Shown here: positions 8,624 through 17,239 of the stretch, piece after piece
Layout of the letters: every line of letters starts with the position of its first letter
Numbering within the stretch: the first letter of the stretch is position 1
Origin: UBA668 sp040081465
GTDB lineage: Bacteria; Actinomycetota; Acidimicrobiia; Acidimicrobiales; Ilumatobacteraceae
Length of the DNA: 64,000 nucleotides
Assembly: GCA_040081465.1 (NCBI GenBank)
Contig: JBEBGL010000006.1
Location: 1-64,000 of the forward strand
Reading direction: 5' to 3'
The notes under the pieces: generated by a model
What the model was told of the DNA's origin: nothing
Database searches by the model: none
Seen by the model: only the letters and a program-made list of their open reading frames with translations
Program-made: the position numbers and the translations under genes

Positions 8624-9211
8624 TCAGCCTCCCTCGCCCGTGTCGTAGTCCAACCCAAGTTCATCCGCGAGATGTTGGCGAGCGCGGAAGAGCAATGTCT
8701 TGACGGTGCCTACGGCCACGCCCATTGCGGCAGCCACCTGCGCGACCGATTGATCGAGCACGTAGTGCATCACCGTCACCTCGCGTTCACGTTCGGGAAG
8801 CAAGCGCAGCGCTCGATGCAGCGTATCGTCGTGCTCGCGCGGCGAAGGCTCGTCACTCTGCGCACGACTGCCAATCTTGGTCAACGCGCGCTCTTCGGCC
8901 ATTCGCCGCCGGTATCCGCTGCGCGCCTGGTTCGTCGCCACCACTGTGATCCACGCCACCAGCTGCTCGATCGGTTCGTCACGTCGTATCCACGCCTTCG
9001 CAAGCGCGTCTTGTAAAGCATCTTCAGCTGCGCCGCGACTGCCGGTGATCAGTGTGAGCGCACCAACCAAACGCGTCGAGTGCGTCTGCATGAAGTGCTC
9101 GATCTCGGCGGCGCGACCGTCGGCGGTATCGCGGGTAGCGGCAGAGACAGCTTGCACACCCAATCGACGCACGAGACCCCCCGGTCGGTTGACAATCCGA
9201 GCGTAGGTCAC
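8624..9211 (-). CDS. ECF RNA polymerase sigma factor
   Basis: 195 residues from GTG 9211; later GTG or ATG starts within the first 40 codons are possible because conservation begins near EIEHFMQTHSTRLVGAL. Region 2 is visible in GSRGAAEDALQDALAKAWIR and LVAWITVVATNQARSGYRRR. Region 4 is in LRLLPEREREVTVMHYVLDQSVAQVAAAMGVAVGTVKTLLFRARQHL, a helix-turn-helix for the -35 element. It resembles the small SigE-like ECF group of Actinobacteria. It is the first gene of the operon that encodes the SH3 protein and the paralogue family, so it probably controls that operon. Divergent from the SGNH gene at 9296. Confidence 0.93.
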   Translation of the reverse strand: MTYARIVNRPGGLVRRLGVQAVSAATRDTADGRAAEIEHFMQTHSTRLVGALTLITGSRGAAEDALQDALAKAWIRRDEPIEQLVAWITVVATNQARSGYRRRMAEERALTKIGSRAQSDEPSPREHDDTLHRALRLLPEREREVTVMHYVLDQSVAQVAAAMGVAVGTVKTLLFRARQHLADELGLDYDTGEGG

Positions 9212-9282
9212 CGGGCTTAGAGCCCGAACCGCGGCCGGTTCTGCGGGGTACGGGGTGCCGGTCTAGGGGACGTCCGGGCAAG

Positions 9283-9288
9283 TAATCT
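9283..9288 (+). promoter_or_regulatory. Predicted -10 element (TAATCT) of a leaderless promoter
   Basis: TAATCT lies 7 nt before ATG 9296, so transcription would begin at or next to the start codon. No Shine-Dalgarno is visible. No clear -35 was identified. Confidence 0.55.
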
Positions 9289-9295
9289 TCTGCGT

Positions 9296-10324
9296 ATGAG
9301 CGGGGGCGGAATTCCCGACGTAGACCCAGGCACGTCCCCGCGTATGCGGCGACGTACCTTCCCTGTGGAATGTCTGGTCGTGGTATTGACCTTTATCGCG
9401 GCCTACCTGTTCCTTGATAACGGCCGCCCGCCGAACTCGACTCGAGCCGTCGCGGAGCAGGGGAACGTGGAGACGTCGGAGGAGGCGACAACCAGCGTGA
9501 CGCTGCCGACGACCACTCTGTCGCCGACCACGATCGCATCCACCATCGCAACCACGACTACGGCGGCACCGACGACCACAACCGGCCCGGTGATCACCCC
9601 CGTAAACGCACTACTCATCGGCGACTCGGTGCTCGCGGAACTTAGATGGTTCGACGGCGCAGTCGTCTCGCTGGAGGGTTTTTCTTACACGCTTGACGCC
9701 GAGTCGTGTCGCCGCATCTCATGGAAGAGCTGTCGCGGGCGCGAGCGCCGCACGGCGGACAGCGTCGTGAAGGTCCTCAACGGGATGAATGAAAGTTTCG
9801 ATGTGATTGTGCTGCTCGGCGGCTACCACGCCAGCCAAAACGGCTTCCGAGGCGAGATCGAAGACTTCATCAAGGTCGCGAGCAAGATGGCGACAAAGGT
9901 CGTGATCATCAACTACAAAGAGTCGCTCCATTACCCCTCTCCGGGCTCCAACGGAACAAAGTCGCTGTTCGCCGACTTCAACGAAGACCTGCGCGCGATG
10001 GAAGCCGAAGGTGCACTGGGTGGCGCGATCGTCGCCGACTGGAACATGTTCACGCAAGACGACCCAACGTGGTTCCGCGCAGACAAGATGCACCCCAACG
10101 TGATCGGGACGCTCGCGATGGGTTGGTTCGTTTCTGCGACGATCGCCGAGTTGTACAACAACCCGTGCCCGGTGACGGGGAACCATCCGTGCGTCGTCCC
10201 CGACGCGCGCAACCCGATCACCGACTGGCTCACCATGTACGGAATGGAGTACACCGACCAGCACTGCTACGAAGACGGCAGCGCTCGCGAGCGGGTCTGC
10301 GAGGAAGACCGCATCATGTACTGA
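9296..10324 (+). CDS. Membrane-anchored SGNH/GDSL-hydrolase-like protein
   Basis: 342 residues. A short basic N-terminus and one membrane helix (about 24-42, VECLVVVLTFIAAYLFL) are followed by a Thr/Pro-rich linker of about 55 residues. The SGNH fold carries block I in ALLIGDSVLAELRWF (catalytic Ser in GDS), IVLLGGYHAS (block III-like) and RADKMHPNVIG (catalytic Asp/His, DxxH). The C-terminal 45 residues contain four cysteines. Such extracytoplasmic domains often work as O-acetyl esterases or transferases on cell-wall polymers, but the substrate cannot be told here. Divergent from the sigma factor operon. Confidence 0.8.
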   Translation: MSGGGIPDVDPGTSPRMRRRTFPVECLVVVLTFIAAYLFLDNGRPPNSTRAVAEQGNVETSEEATTSVTLPTTTLSPTTIASTIATTTTAAPTTTTGPVITPVNALLIGDSVLAELRWFDGAVVSLEGFSYTLDAESCRRISWKSCRGRERRTADSVVKVLNGMNESFDVIVLLGGYHASQNGFRGEIEDFIKVASKMATKVVIINYKESLHYPSPGSNGTKSLFADFNEDLRAMEAEGALGGAIVADWNMFTQDDPTWFRADKMHPNVIGTLAMGWFVSATIAELYNNPCPVTGNHPCVVPDARNPITDWLTMYGMEYTDQHCYEDGSARERVCEEDRIMY

Positions 10325-10326
10325 AG

Positions 10327-10383
10327 TGCTCGCCCAGGGACTCGAACCCTGGCGAAGTGTCAACCGATTTAGCGGCTGGCGCG
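10327..10383 (-). pseudogene. tRNA 3'-end fragment (possible attachment-site remnant)
   Basis: The minus strand shows a perfect T arm (stem CAGGG/CCCTG at 10335-10351 with loop TTCGAGT), a following acceptor strand GGCGAGC and discriminator A at 10327. An anticodon-arm-like hairpin lies near 10362-10378. No 5' acceptor strand (GCTCGCC) or D arm is found in the next 100 bases, so this is not a complete tRNA. The last 25 bases differ from those of tRNA-Lys at 11324-11396 at only a few positions. Confidence 0.55.
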
Positions 10384-10477
10384 TCATAGATGTATGTCCG
10401 CGACCACTGTTTCGCCCGTGCTGCAATTGAATGCCACGACGAGGAAAGTCCTTAGCAGAGGACGGCCGCACGAATCA

Positions 10478-11284
10478 GTGACACACAGGCTCACGGTCGC
10501 GTCCGTCCTGTCCCTGGGCTTGCTCGTAGCCGCTGGTTGCTCGACCTCCACCAAGCACGCGGACGCAATGCCCGCCGACACGGCCGAATCGACGGATACA
10601 ACATCTGCTCCGTCGACCACCTCACCGGAAACCGCGCCGGTCGTCACCGCGTCGACCGTCACGCCAACCACGGAACCAGAGCCCACCAGCCCGCCAACCA
10701 CGGAACCGACAACAGGCGAGTTGTACTTGCGCGGCGACGGCCTCGGGAACTTCGACTTCGGCGTCCCCCCATCCGAGTTGATTGCAGCGATCACGGAACT
10801 CTTGGGCCGACCATTTCACGACGAGGTCACGCTCTACACGGAGGAGGACCCCGCCGATCCCGGCTGGTACAGAGTGCCCCTCGGCCTCGACTCCTTTCGC
10901 TACCCGGTCGGACGCACCACCTGTTGGGTCGGCACCTTCTGCGTCTACTTTGCCGGCGCAGAGCCACAAACAAAGTTCGTCGGCTGGGAGTACTGGGGGC
11001 CGACCGGAGCGTTCAGAACCGTTGACGGACTCACCCTCGGCTCTCGCTGGAGCGACTTTCCCAGCATGGACGCCCGACCGTTGTGCTACATCAAGGGCTT
11101 TGGGTCGTACAACGACATCAGCCTTGAACTTGAAGCCTGGGAACTTCGTTCAGGAACCCACTTCGCGTGGATTACAACAACCGCCGATGGAGGATTCGAA
11201 ACGCATTCGCCAGATCCAGCGAAGACCTCGGTGTATCTCATGTACGCCGGTCAGCGGCCGGTAGTTCTCTGGGATGACTGCTGA
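10478..11284 (+). CDS. Putative secreted lipoprotein
   Basis: 268 residues from GTG 10478. This start gives a clean lipoprotein signal (MTHRLTVASVLSLGLLVAAGC; lipobox VAAGC, lipidated Cys21); an in-frame ATG at 10394 would add 28 residues without function. A Thr/Pro/Glu-rich linker of about 60 residues precedes a globular domain of about 180 residues with four cysteines and several Trp (WVGTFCVYFAG, FVGWEYWG, WSDFPSMDARPLCYIKGFG). I do not recognise the domain. It lies between the tRNA fragment and tRNA-Lys. Confidence 0.75.
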   Translation: MTHRLTVASVLSLGLLVAAGCSTSTKHADAMPADTAESTDTTSAPSTTSPETAPVVTASTVTPTTEPEPTSPPTTEPTTGELYLRGDGLGNFDFGVPPSELIAAITELLGRPFHDEVTLYTEEDPADPGWYRVPLGLDSFRYPVGRTTCWVGTFCVYFAGAEPQTKFVGWEYWGPTGAFRTVDGLTLGSRWSDFPSMDARPLCYIKGFGSYNDISLELEAWELRSGTHFAWITTTADGGFETHSPDPAKTSVYLMYAGQRPVVLWDDC

Positions 11285-11323
11285 CCCAACACCTGGTCAG
11301 TGCTGACCGCAAAATGCGAAAGG

Positions 11324-11396
11324 TGCTCCCCCTGGGACTCGAACCCAGAACCAATGGATTAAAAGTCCACTGCTCTAACCATTGAGCTAGAGGAGC
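11324..11396 (-). tRNA. tRNA-Lys (anticodon TTT)
   Basis: 73 nt cloverleaf on the minus strand. The acceptor stem is GCTCCTC with GGGGAGC (one G-T pair). The D arm contains AGCTCAATGGTTAGAGC. The anticodon arm is TGGAC-TTTTAAT-CC with anticodon TTT. The T arm is CTGGG/CCCAG with loop TTCGAGT, and the discriminator is A. CCA is not encoded. Confidence 0.95.
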
Positions 11397-11470
11397 GAGG
11401 AGCTTCGCGCCGGAACCTCGGGCGAAAGCGTATCGGTTCTGCTTCGCGTGACTCGTCGCGAACAGCTCCA

Positions 11471-12952
11471 CTAAACATCGCAGGTGGACGCATCGTTGCG
11501 TGCCAGCAACTCAAACCCGGTCGGGTCGAGATCGCAGTAACCGGCGTGCAGCCATTCGTGAAGAGCGGGAGCGCGTTCGACCAAATACTCGTGGGAGTAC
11601 TCGTCGACCAGGACGTAAGCAGGGTCTGCCTCGCGAAGCTGATCGCTCAGCATGCTCCACACCTTGACGTCGTATTGCTCGGGTGCCCATCCATTGATCG
11701 CGATCGCTTGCTTTCGGCCAGAGCGAAGCTGGAAGAGCGGGTTCGATAGCACATAAATGTCCCCAGAGATCGACTCCGGTGCATTCAGTAACGCCGCAAG
11801 TCGATCAGCGTCGGTGTATGTGGACTCGACGGCTCGTTGATACTCCCTTCTCGCGTCAGCAGTGATGGCAAAGTCGTGACGAGCCAACTCGCCGAGCCGT
11901 TCACCGAGGGTGATTATTGGCAGCAACGATGCCGCGAGTCCGAAGAGCAAGACCGGTCGCCCCCATCGCAGAGCGAGCTCGAGTCCTGGGATCGCCAGCA
12001 CTCCGAAAGGAGCGAGAAACAGCATCGAGTGATAAGGCCACCAGTGTTGGATGAGAACGAACGGCACGGAGACGAGAATGCACAGTGCCGCGGCGTCGTA
12101 CAACGGCTCGTGCAACTGCCGTCGGGCTACGCGCCACAGACCGACCAGACCGAGAGGACCGACGACCGCGAACACCGGGGCCATATATCTAGGCCACTCC
12201 GCGAGCCTTGACAGCGGCCGACCAGCGCTGGCCGTCGTAGATAACGAGTAGTCGAAGTAGATGAACCACGCGTCATCGAGCACCCCGACCGCTGCGAAGT
12301 ACGTCACGACACCAGCGATTACCGCGGCACACCCCAGCAGTAGTGGCACGAGATCTCGCCAGCGTCGCCACGCGGCAAGCAGCCAGATGGCGCCAACAAT
12401 CGGCATGTACACAATCTTCAGGATCCCTACCACTGCCGTCAGGACGCCCGTCAGAACCAACGCCCGGGTGCGGTGCGGACCCTGAGCTGGCGGACCAACT
12501 GCCAGCCACATTGACGCGAGAAGCGGCAAAGCGAGAAGTGACTCGATCTGGCTCAGATCGTTCGGGCGTGCGCCGGCGAGATACGAGCCAACAGTTAGTA
12601 AAGGGACGAGCGTTGCTATCACTGGCCGGTTCGTCGTTGTCCTCGCAACAGCGCCGAGGAGAAGCGCGACTCCTAACCAGCACAGGCTGTCGAGAACGTG
12701 AACGGCTAACTCGATCGAGCCAGGAAGCCACGACGCGACGGCGAAGTACAAGTAGATCCCAGGTTGTTTGATGTCCCAGAAGTCGCGGTAGATAACGCCA
12801 CCATTCGCAAGAATGTCGCCGCCTACTGCAAACAGCGCCTGGTCGCCGAGGAAAGGTGTCGGTAACTGGATCGCGGCCAGCACGGCCAACACCACCCACG
12901 CGACCGTGGACAAGCGCACCCGAGTTGACCTGACGCGCACCACTTCGCTCAT
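11471..12952 (-). CDS. Polytopic membrane glycosyltransferase, GT39/PMT-like
   Basis: 493 residues from ATG 12952. Around ten hydrophobic segments fill the first 350 residues. The first outer loop has the acidic motif PFLGDQALFAVGG, where GT39/ArnT-like enzymes carry their catalytic Asp, followed by YRDFWDIKQPGIYLYF. A soluble C-terminal part of about 120 residues holds three cysteines. These enzymes move sugars from polyprenyl-phosphate carriers to acceptors on the outer face of the membrane; the donor and acceptor are unknown. The start is set by TACAGT six bases upstream (leaderless). Downstream of the FtsX-like permease on the same strand. Confidence 0.75.
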   Translation of the reverse strand: MSEVVRVRSTRVRLSTVAWVVLAVLAAIQLPTPFLGDQALFAVGGDILANGGVIYRDFWDIKQPGIYLYFAVASWLPGSIELAVHVLDSLCWLGVALLLGAVARTTTNRPVIATLVPLLTVGSYLAGARPNDLSQIESLLALPLLASMWLAVGPPAQGPHRTRALVLTGVLTAVVGILKIVYMPIVGAIWLLAAWRRWRDLVPLLLGCAAVIAGVVTYFAAVGVLDDAWFIYFDYSLSTTASAGRPLSRLAEWPRYMAPVFAVVGPLGLVGLWRVARRQLHEPLYDAAALCILVSVPFVLIQHWWPYHSMLFLAPFGVLAIPGLELALRWGRPVLLFGLAASLLPIITLGERLGELARHDFAITADARREYQRAVESTYTDADRLAALLNAPESISGDIYVLSNPLFQLRSGRKQAIAINGWAPEQYDVKVWSMLSDQLREADPAYVLVDEYSHEYLVERAPALHEWLHAGYCDLDPTGFELLARNDASTCDV

Positions 12953-12958
12953 CAAGAG

Positions 12959-12964
12959 ACTGTA
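12959..12964 (-). promoter_or_regulatory. Predicted -10 element (TACAGT), leaderless promoter
   Basis: Six bases separate TACAGT from ATG 12952. It supports this ATG over the adjacent in-frame TTG at 12955. Confidence 0.5.
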
Positions 12965-13025
12965 CCGATTTACGTGCGTCTCGGTAACTCAGCGGCGAAT
13001 GGCAGCGAGTGGCGTCGTGCCGTCG

Positions 13026-15356
13026 TCAGTCGGTTCGTAGGTCGGGGGCTACCGATCTGCTCGCCGATCGCCAAGCCGGGACTGCCGACGCCGCTGTCGT
13101 GATGATCATCAGCGCCGCGACCGTGGCGGCGATCGCAGCTGGGCTGTAGGTGGCAAGGGGAACCACGCCCAATTCGTCGGCGAACAACCCCCACACGAAT
13201 CGTCCGATGAATACGCCCGCCGTCACCCCAAGCGCGACCGCGATCATGACAATCAGCATGGCTTGACTGAGGAGAAACCGGGTCACTTGGCGGCGAGTCG
13301 CACCAACCGATCGCAGGATGGCGATTGCTCGTCGGCTGCGGCGACCGACGATCAGAAGGGCGTGCAAGGACAACACGATGCCAAGGAGCACCACGGCGGC
13401 GACGGACCAGCGGGGGAAGTTGCCGACTCTGTTCAGGTAGGAAACGTCGGTCGGCGGCGATGGTGACGTGATTTCGCATCTGCCAGGGTCGCAGCCCAAT
13501 GCTTGTTCGTACCGTTCGACCACTTCGTCTGGGTTGGCGCCCTCGCGCAGTCGTACGTATTGACTTCCGATCTCGGCTGAGGGCGCTATCCGTTGCACAC
13601 CTTCGAGCGTGAACGCTGCGTTGTCACCGACTCCCTCCGGCAGTACTCCGAGCCCGACGACCCGATAGGTGGCGCTGCTTGCACCGACAGCGACGGTGAC
13701 ATCTTCGCCGACACCAACATCAAGTCGCTGTGCTAACCGACGGCCGAGGACTACCTCATCACTGGCGATCGGTTTGCGCCCGCTCGTCAAGAGTGGTCCG
13801 ACGGCGAAATTATCGAAGCCGATCAGCCCCACCTCACTTCCGTTGATGGTCCCTGTCGATCCAGCCGTGCGAGAGATTTCTGCGATGTCGGAGTCGGCAT
13901 CGAGAGCGCTGGTGATGATGTCGTCGTCAACTAATCCGTAACTGTCCCACGTCGAAAGGTCGTAGTTGCTTCCGTACATGGCCGGGGTCGAAACAAGCGC
14001 GTCCAGGCTGTAAGCGAAGGTGATGACACCGACGCTGATCGCCACCGACGTCGCGGTACCGACCACTGCTGCCCGCACCGCCCGGTGCGCGCCCGTGCCG
14101 CGCCCCGCCAGCGCGATTCCGGTGCGCACTTCCATCGGAGCGGCACCGATCATCGCCGTAAACCACGCAGGTGGTGCCGTCCGCGGAAGTTGGCGCGAAA
14201 TTCCACTTCTCATCCACGATGAGGCGGCGGCGAACACTACGAGCACCAGGGTCACCACCAACCCGGCACCCCACGCGAGCGCGAGATCGAATGCTTCGAG
14301 CGTGGAACGGTCGAAGGCATCGGCAATGCCGATCGCGCCGAAACCGGTCGCGACTGCGGTTGACCCGATCAGGCCGAGCAACGTCCCCGCCGCGATCGCC
14401 ACGAGGGCTTGTGCCCAACGTTGAATCGCGCGTTGGCGTCGAGTGAGACCGAGTGCAACGTATGACAACTCGTCGCTCCCGTCGTTCATCTGTCGGGCCA
14501 CCGACAGCGCCGAGATGATCAGACCAGCGAGCGCCGCAGCGACGCCCAGGCCCAGCACGGCATAGGCCTCGGGTTGCACTGCCCGTTGTACCTTCGACTC
14601 GTCCTGTGCGCGAGTCTCCACATCGACAACGCCGAAGCGATCCTCAACTGAGCGAATGAACGAGTCGACGGTGGTGTCGTCGCTCAGCCAGATGCTGGCG
14701 CTCTGGTACAGCCCAGTTCGCGGATGAGCGTCGAGGAATGCTCCACTGGCGACGATCATTGATGTGCTCGTCGGCGCGTCGACCGGTCCGTTCAGCTCCG
14801 CCGGACCGAACACGCCTACAACGACCAGGTCGACCACTGTGACCTCTGTGATCTCCTCCCCGTCGAGCGTGCCTATAAAGAATTGAAATGTGTCGCCGAG
14901 ATCGGCGCCGAGGTTGTCGACCGCGTCCACGCTGATCGCGACCTCGTCGAGCGAATCGGTTGCCGCCCAGCGACCGCGCTGAAGTGGAAATGCCGGTGCG
15001 CCTTCGACAGCCGCAGCGATGGGCGTTCGGAAGGTTTCGTCCGGTTGCCCTGCGTCGTCGATCTCGGTACCGAAGATGAATCGAAGCACCCGCATTTCTG
15101 CGATGCCGTCGAGGCCAGCAAGTTCCGCTGGCGCGATCGGCCCCTGCTCGGGGTAATCGGGATTACCGATACCGATGGACAGATCGGCGGCATCGACCGC
15201 ATCGAGCAGTCGCGGGAAGGCGTTCGACGTTTGGCGCGCAACCGCCACCGCACCGCCGACACTGGTGAGAGCGAGCGCCGTCAGCAGCGCCACGAACACC
15301 CAACCGACCCAATTCCGCATCAGGCCACGACGGACAAGAAGCGCTAGCGGCGGCAC
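13026..15356 (-). CDS. FtsX-like ABC transporter permease
   Basis: 776 residues from GTG 15356. It has the two-module FtsX/MacB-type layout. An N-terminal helix (about 15-40) is followed by a large extracytoplasmic domain, three helices about 260-380 (VLGLGVAAALAGLIISALSVARQ) and a second N-terminal-type helix near 430. A second extracytoplasmic domain and three final helices about 645-760 (VAAVVLLGIVLSLHALLIVG) complete it; that last module carries RRSRRAIAILRSVGATRRQV, the loop typical of FtsX permeases. These export lipoproteins, peptides or lipids, or transmit force to cell-wall hydrolases. No ATP-binding subunit is encoded nearby, so the partner must be elsewhere. Confidence 0.88.
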   Translation of the reverse strand: MPPLALLVRRGLMRNWVGWVFVALLTALALTSVGGAVAVARQTSNAFPRLLDAVDAADLSIGIGNPDYPEQGPIAPAELAGLDGIAEMRVLRFIFGTEIDDAGQPDETFRTPIAAAVEGAPAFPLQRGRWAATDSLDEVAISVDAVDNLGADLGDTFQFFIGTLDGEEITEVTVVDLVVVGVFGPAELNGPVDAPTSTSMIVASGAFLDAHPRTGLYQSASIWLSDDTTVDSFIRSVEDRFGVVDVETRAQDESKVQRAVQPEAYAVLGLGVAAALAGLIISALSVARQMNDGSDELSYVALGLTRRQRAIQRWAQALVAIAAGTLLGLIGSTAVATGFGAIGIADAFDRSTLEAFDLALAWGAGLVVTLVLVVFAAASSWMRSGISRQLPRTAPPAWFTAMIGAAPMEVRTGIALAGRGTGAHRAVRAAVVGTATSVAISVGVITFAYSLDALVSTPAMYGSNYDLSTWDSYGLVDDDIITSALDADSDIAEISRTAGSTGTINGSEVGLIGFDNFAVGPLLTSGRKPIASDEVVLGRRLAQRLDVGVGEDVTVAVGASSATYRVVGLGVLPEGVGDNAAFTLEGVQRIAPSAEIGSQYVRLREGANPDEVVERYEQALGCDPGRCEITSPSPPTDVSYLNRVGNFPRWSVAAVVLLGIVLSLHALLIVGRRSRRAIAILRSVGATRRQVTRFLLSQAMLIVMIAVALGVTAGVFIGRFVWGLFADELGVVPLATYSPAAIAATVAALMIITTAASAVPAWRSASRSVAPDLRTD

Positions 15357-15476
15357 GCAATCATTGTGATACTCGGCTGCCGAAGCCGCAAAGGTGGCTG
15401 ACCGACCGATCGGGGTGTAGCCACCACGAGCCTGCGACTTGCAACGCGCGCAGCGTCTCGGCCAGCCGTGAGCCGG

Positions 15477-15482
15477 TACCGT
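15477..15482 (+). promoter_or_regulatory. Predicted -10 element (TACCGT), leaderless promoter
   Basis: TACCGT lies 7 nt before GTG 15490, favouring that start over the GTG at 15481, which would overlap the hexamer. Confidence 0.45.
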
Positions 15483-15489
15483 GCTGTTC

Positions 15490-17220
15490 GTGCTGAACCC
15501 CGTGAAGTCGTGGCGTCATCTTGCAGTTGGAGCATCGGTGTTGGCGGCACCGGGTCTTGTTGCGGTCGGGCTACTCGGTGGCGGCATCTACGACGAACGC
15601 TACGAAGCGAAACAGATCGTCGTCGCGCCCGCTGGTGACGATGGATTACGTATCACCGAGATAGTCGACGACGACTTCGGTACGACGGAGCGACACGGCT
15701 ATCAGCGGCTGATTCCGAACGACTTCGGTGTGCCGCAAGATGTTGTGGCGCGAGCCCCTCACGCGGAGGACGACCTGACCGCCAGCAACGAAGGCAGCTA
15801 CACGCGCATTCGCATCGGCGACCCCGACATCACCTACACCGGACAGCACCGCTACGAGCTGTCGTACACGCTGCCCAACGCGCAGATCTCGGCGGGCCAG
15901 TTGGCGCTCGACATCTCCGACGACCAGACCGAACTGGAGACGGGCCGATTGGAGATAGTCGTCACCGGCTTTGAACTAGCCGATCCCCTGTGCAACACCG
16001 GCGACTTCGGCGATGTCGGCGGCTGCGAGTTGGTTCGCGACGGTGATGTGTATCGCGTGGTGATCGAGCCATTACGTCCGCACACGTACGTGACAATCGG
16101 CGGCACGATCATCGGTCTCACCGAACCGGTGGAGGTCGCGCCACTCGCCTTGCCAGAGCGGCGCGAAGACAACTCGGCGGCAGCGGCGCTGGGGTTTGGC
16201 GCGTTGGGTCTCCTCGCTGCTGGCGGTGGATTCCTAGCGGCGCGACGACTTGGGCGCAACGAAGTCGCTGGTGCGACAGCTGCCGACGCAGCGTTCGCAG
16301 GCGGCACAGCTCGCCTAGTCACCGATGCGGAACTCGACGACATGGCGACCACCGAGTTCGAGGCACCGCGCGGCATTCCCCCATGGCAGGGAAACATGCT
16401 GCTTACCGAGCGCGTCGGCTCGGAGTCGGTGTCGGCGTGGTTCTCGGATCTGATCGCGCAGGAAGTGTTGACACTCAGCGGTGAATCTCCGCAGGTGTTG
16501 TCGCGCGGGCCGAAGGCCGATGACGCTCCCTCCGCTCTACACGACGACCTCGTCAACCTGTTCGACGTTGATGGTCAATTGGAAATGGGTCGCTATCAGC
16601 CGAAGTTGGGCAGCCTGTGGAACCGCGTGCTGAAGGATCAAGTGAAAGAGGCGAGCGATTCGGGTTGGTGGACAAAGTTCCCGCCTGGCTCGCGGCCGAA
16701 GTTCCCAAAGTTGCTAGGCCTAATTGTCTTTGTTGCGGTCGTAGTCGGCGTCGTATCCGTATGGCAGCAATGGTTGCGCGCGTGGCCCGCAGCGATCGCG
16801 ATTGCGTTCGCGATACCGGCGGTCGTCGCCGGCAGCTGCTATCGGCCTTTGCTGCCAGTGCGTAGTGCTGAAGGCAGCGCATTGGCACTGCGTGCTGAAT
16901 CGTTCCGTCGTTTCCTTGATGCCAGCGAAGGCAAGCACGTCGATTGGGCGTGGAAGAACGGCCTGCTGCGCGAATACTCGGCATGGGCCGTTGCGCTTGG
17001 GGCTGCCGATGCGTGGGGTCGCGCCATCGCAGGTAGCACCGTTCCACCGCAGCAAGCCGCGTTGCATTCGATGCCGATGGTCGTGCACACCAATCGCGGC
17101 GAGTGGAATCAAGCACACACGCGCCCAGCACCTAAGAGCAGTTCCAGCGGCGGGGGCGGCGGCTTCTCGGGCGGTAGTTCGGGTGGCGGCGGCGGAGGCG
17201 GCAGCTCTAGCAACTGGTAG
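15490..17220 (+). CDS. DUF2207-type membrane protein with Gly/Ser-rich tail
   Basis: 576 residues from GTG 15490. A signal or anchor helix (about 13-32) is followed by an extracytoplasmic beta domain of the DUF2207 type: a conserved start after the helix, RLIPNDFGVPQDV, YTGQHRYELSYTL, and a helix near residue 240. A cytoplasmic part contains GIPPWQGNMLLTERVG and FSDLIAQEVLTLSG. Two more helices lie about 410-450, with a second cytoplasmic part holding FRRFLDASEGKHVDWAWKNGLLREYSAWAVALG. The C-terminus is almost pure Gly/Ser ending SSSNW, as common for this family. Function unknown. Divergent from the FtsX-like permease. Confidence 0.85.
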   Translation: MLNPVKSWRHLAVGASVLAAPGLVAVGLLGGGIYDERYEAKQIVVAPAGDDGLRITEIVDDDFGTTERHGYQRLIPNDFGVPQDVVARAPHAEDDLTASNEGSYTRIRIGDPDITYTGQHRYELSYTLPNAQISAGQLALDISDDQTELETGRLEIVVTGFELADPLCNTGDFGDVGGCELVRDGDVYRVVIEPLRPHTYVTIGGTIIGLTEPVEVAPLALPERREDNSAAAALGFGALGLLAAGGGFLAARRLGRNEVAGATAADAAFAGGTARLVTDAELDDMATTEFEAPRGIPPWQGNMLLTERVGSESVSAWFSDLIAQEVLTLSGESPQVLSRGPKADDAPSALHDDLVNLFDVDGQLEMGRYQPKLGSLWNRVLKDQVKEASDSGWWTKFPPGSRPKFPKLLGLIVFVAVVVGVVSVWQQWLRAWPAAIAIAFAIPAVVAGSCYRPLLPVRSAEGSALALRAESFRRFLDASEGKHVDWAWKNGLLREYSAWAVALGAADAWGRAIAGSTVPPQQAALHSMPMVVHTNRGEWNQAHTRPAPKSSSSGGGGGFSGGSSGGGGGGGSSSNW

Positions 17221-17239
17221 CTGCCGTTAAACGAACCGG

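Noticed and set aside
15393..15425. Inverted repeat GGTGGCT / AGCCACC with a 19-base spacer upstream of the DUF2207 gene
   Set aside because: Only 7 bp per arm; too short to call an operator without other sites.
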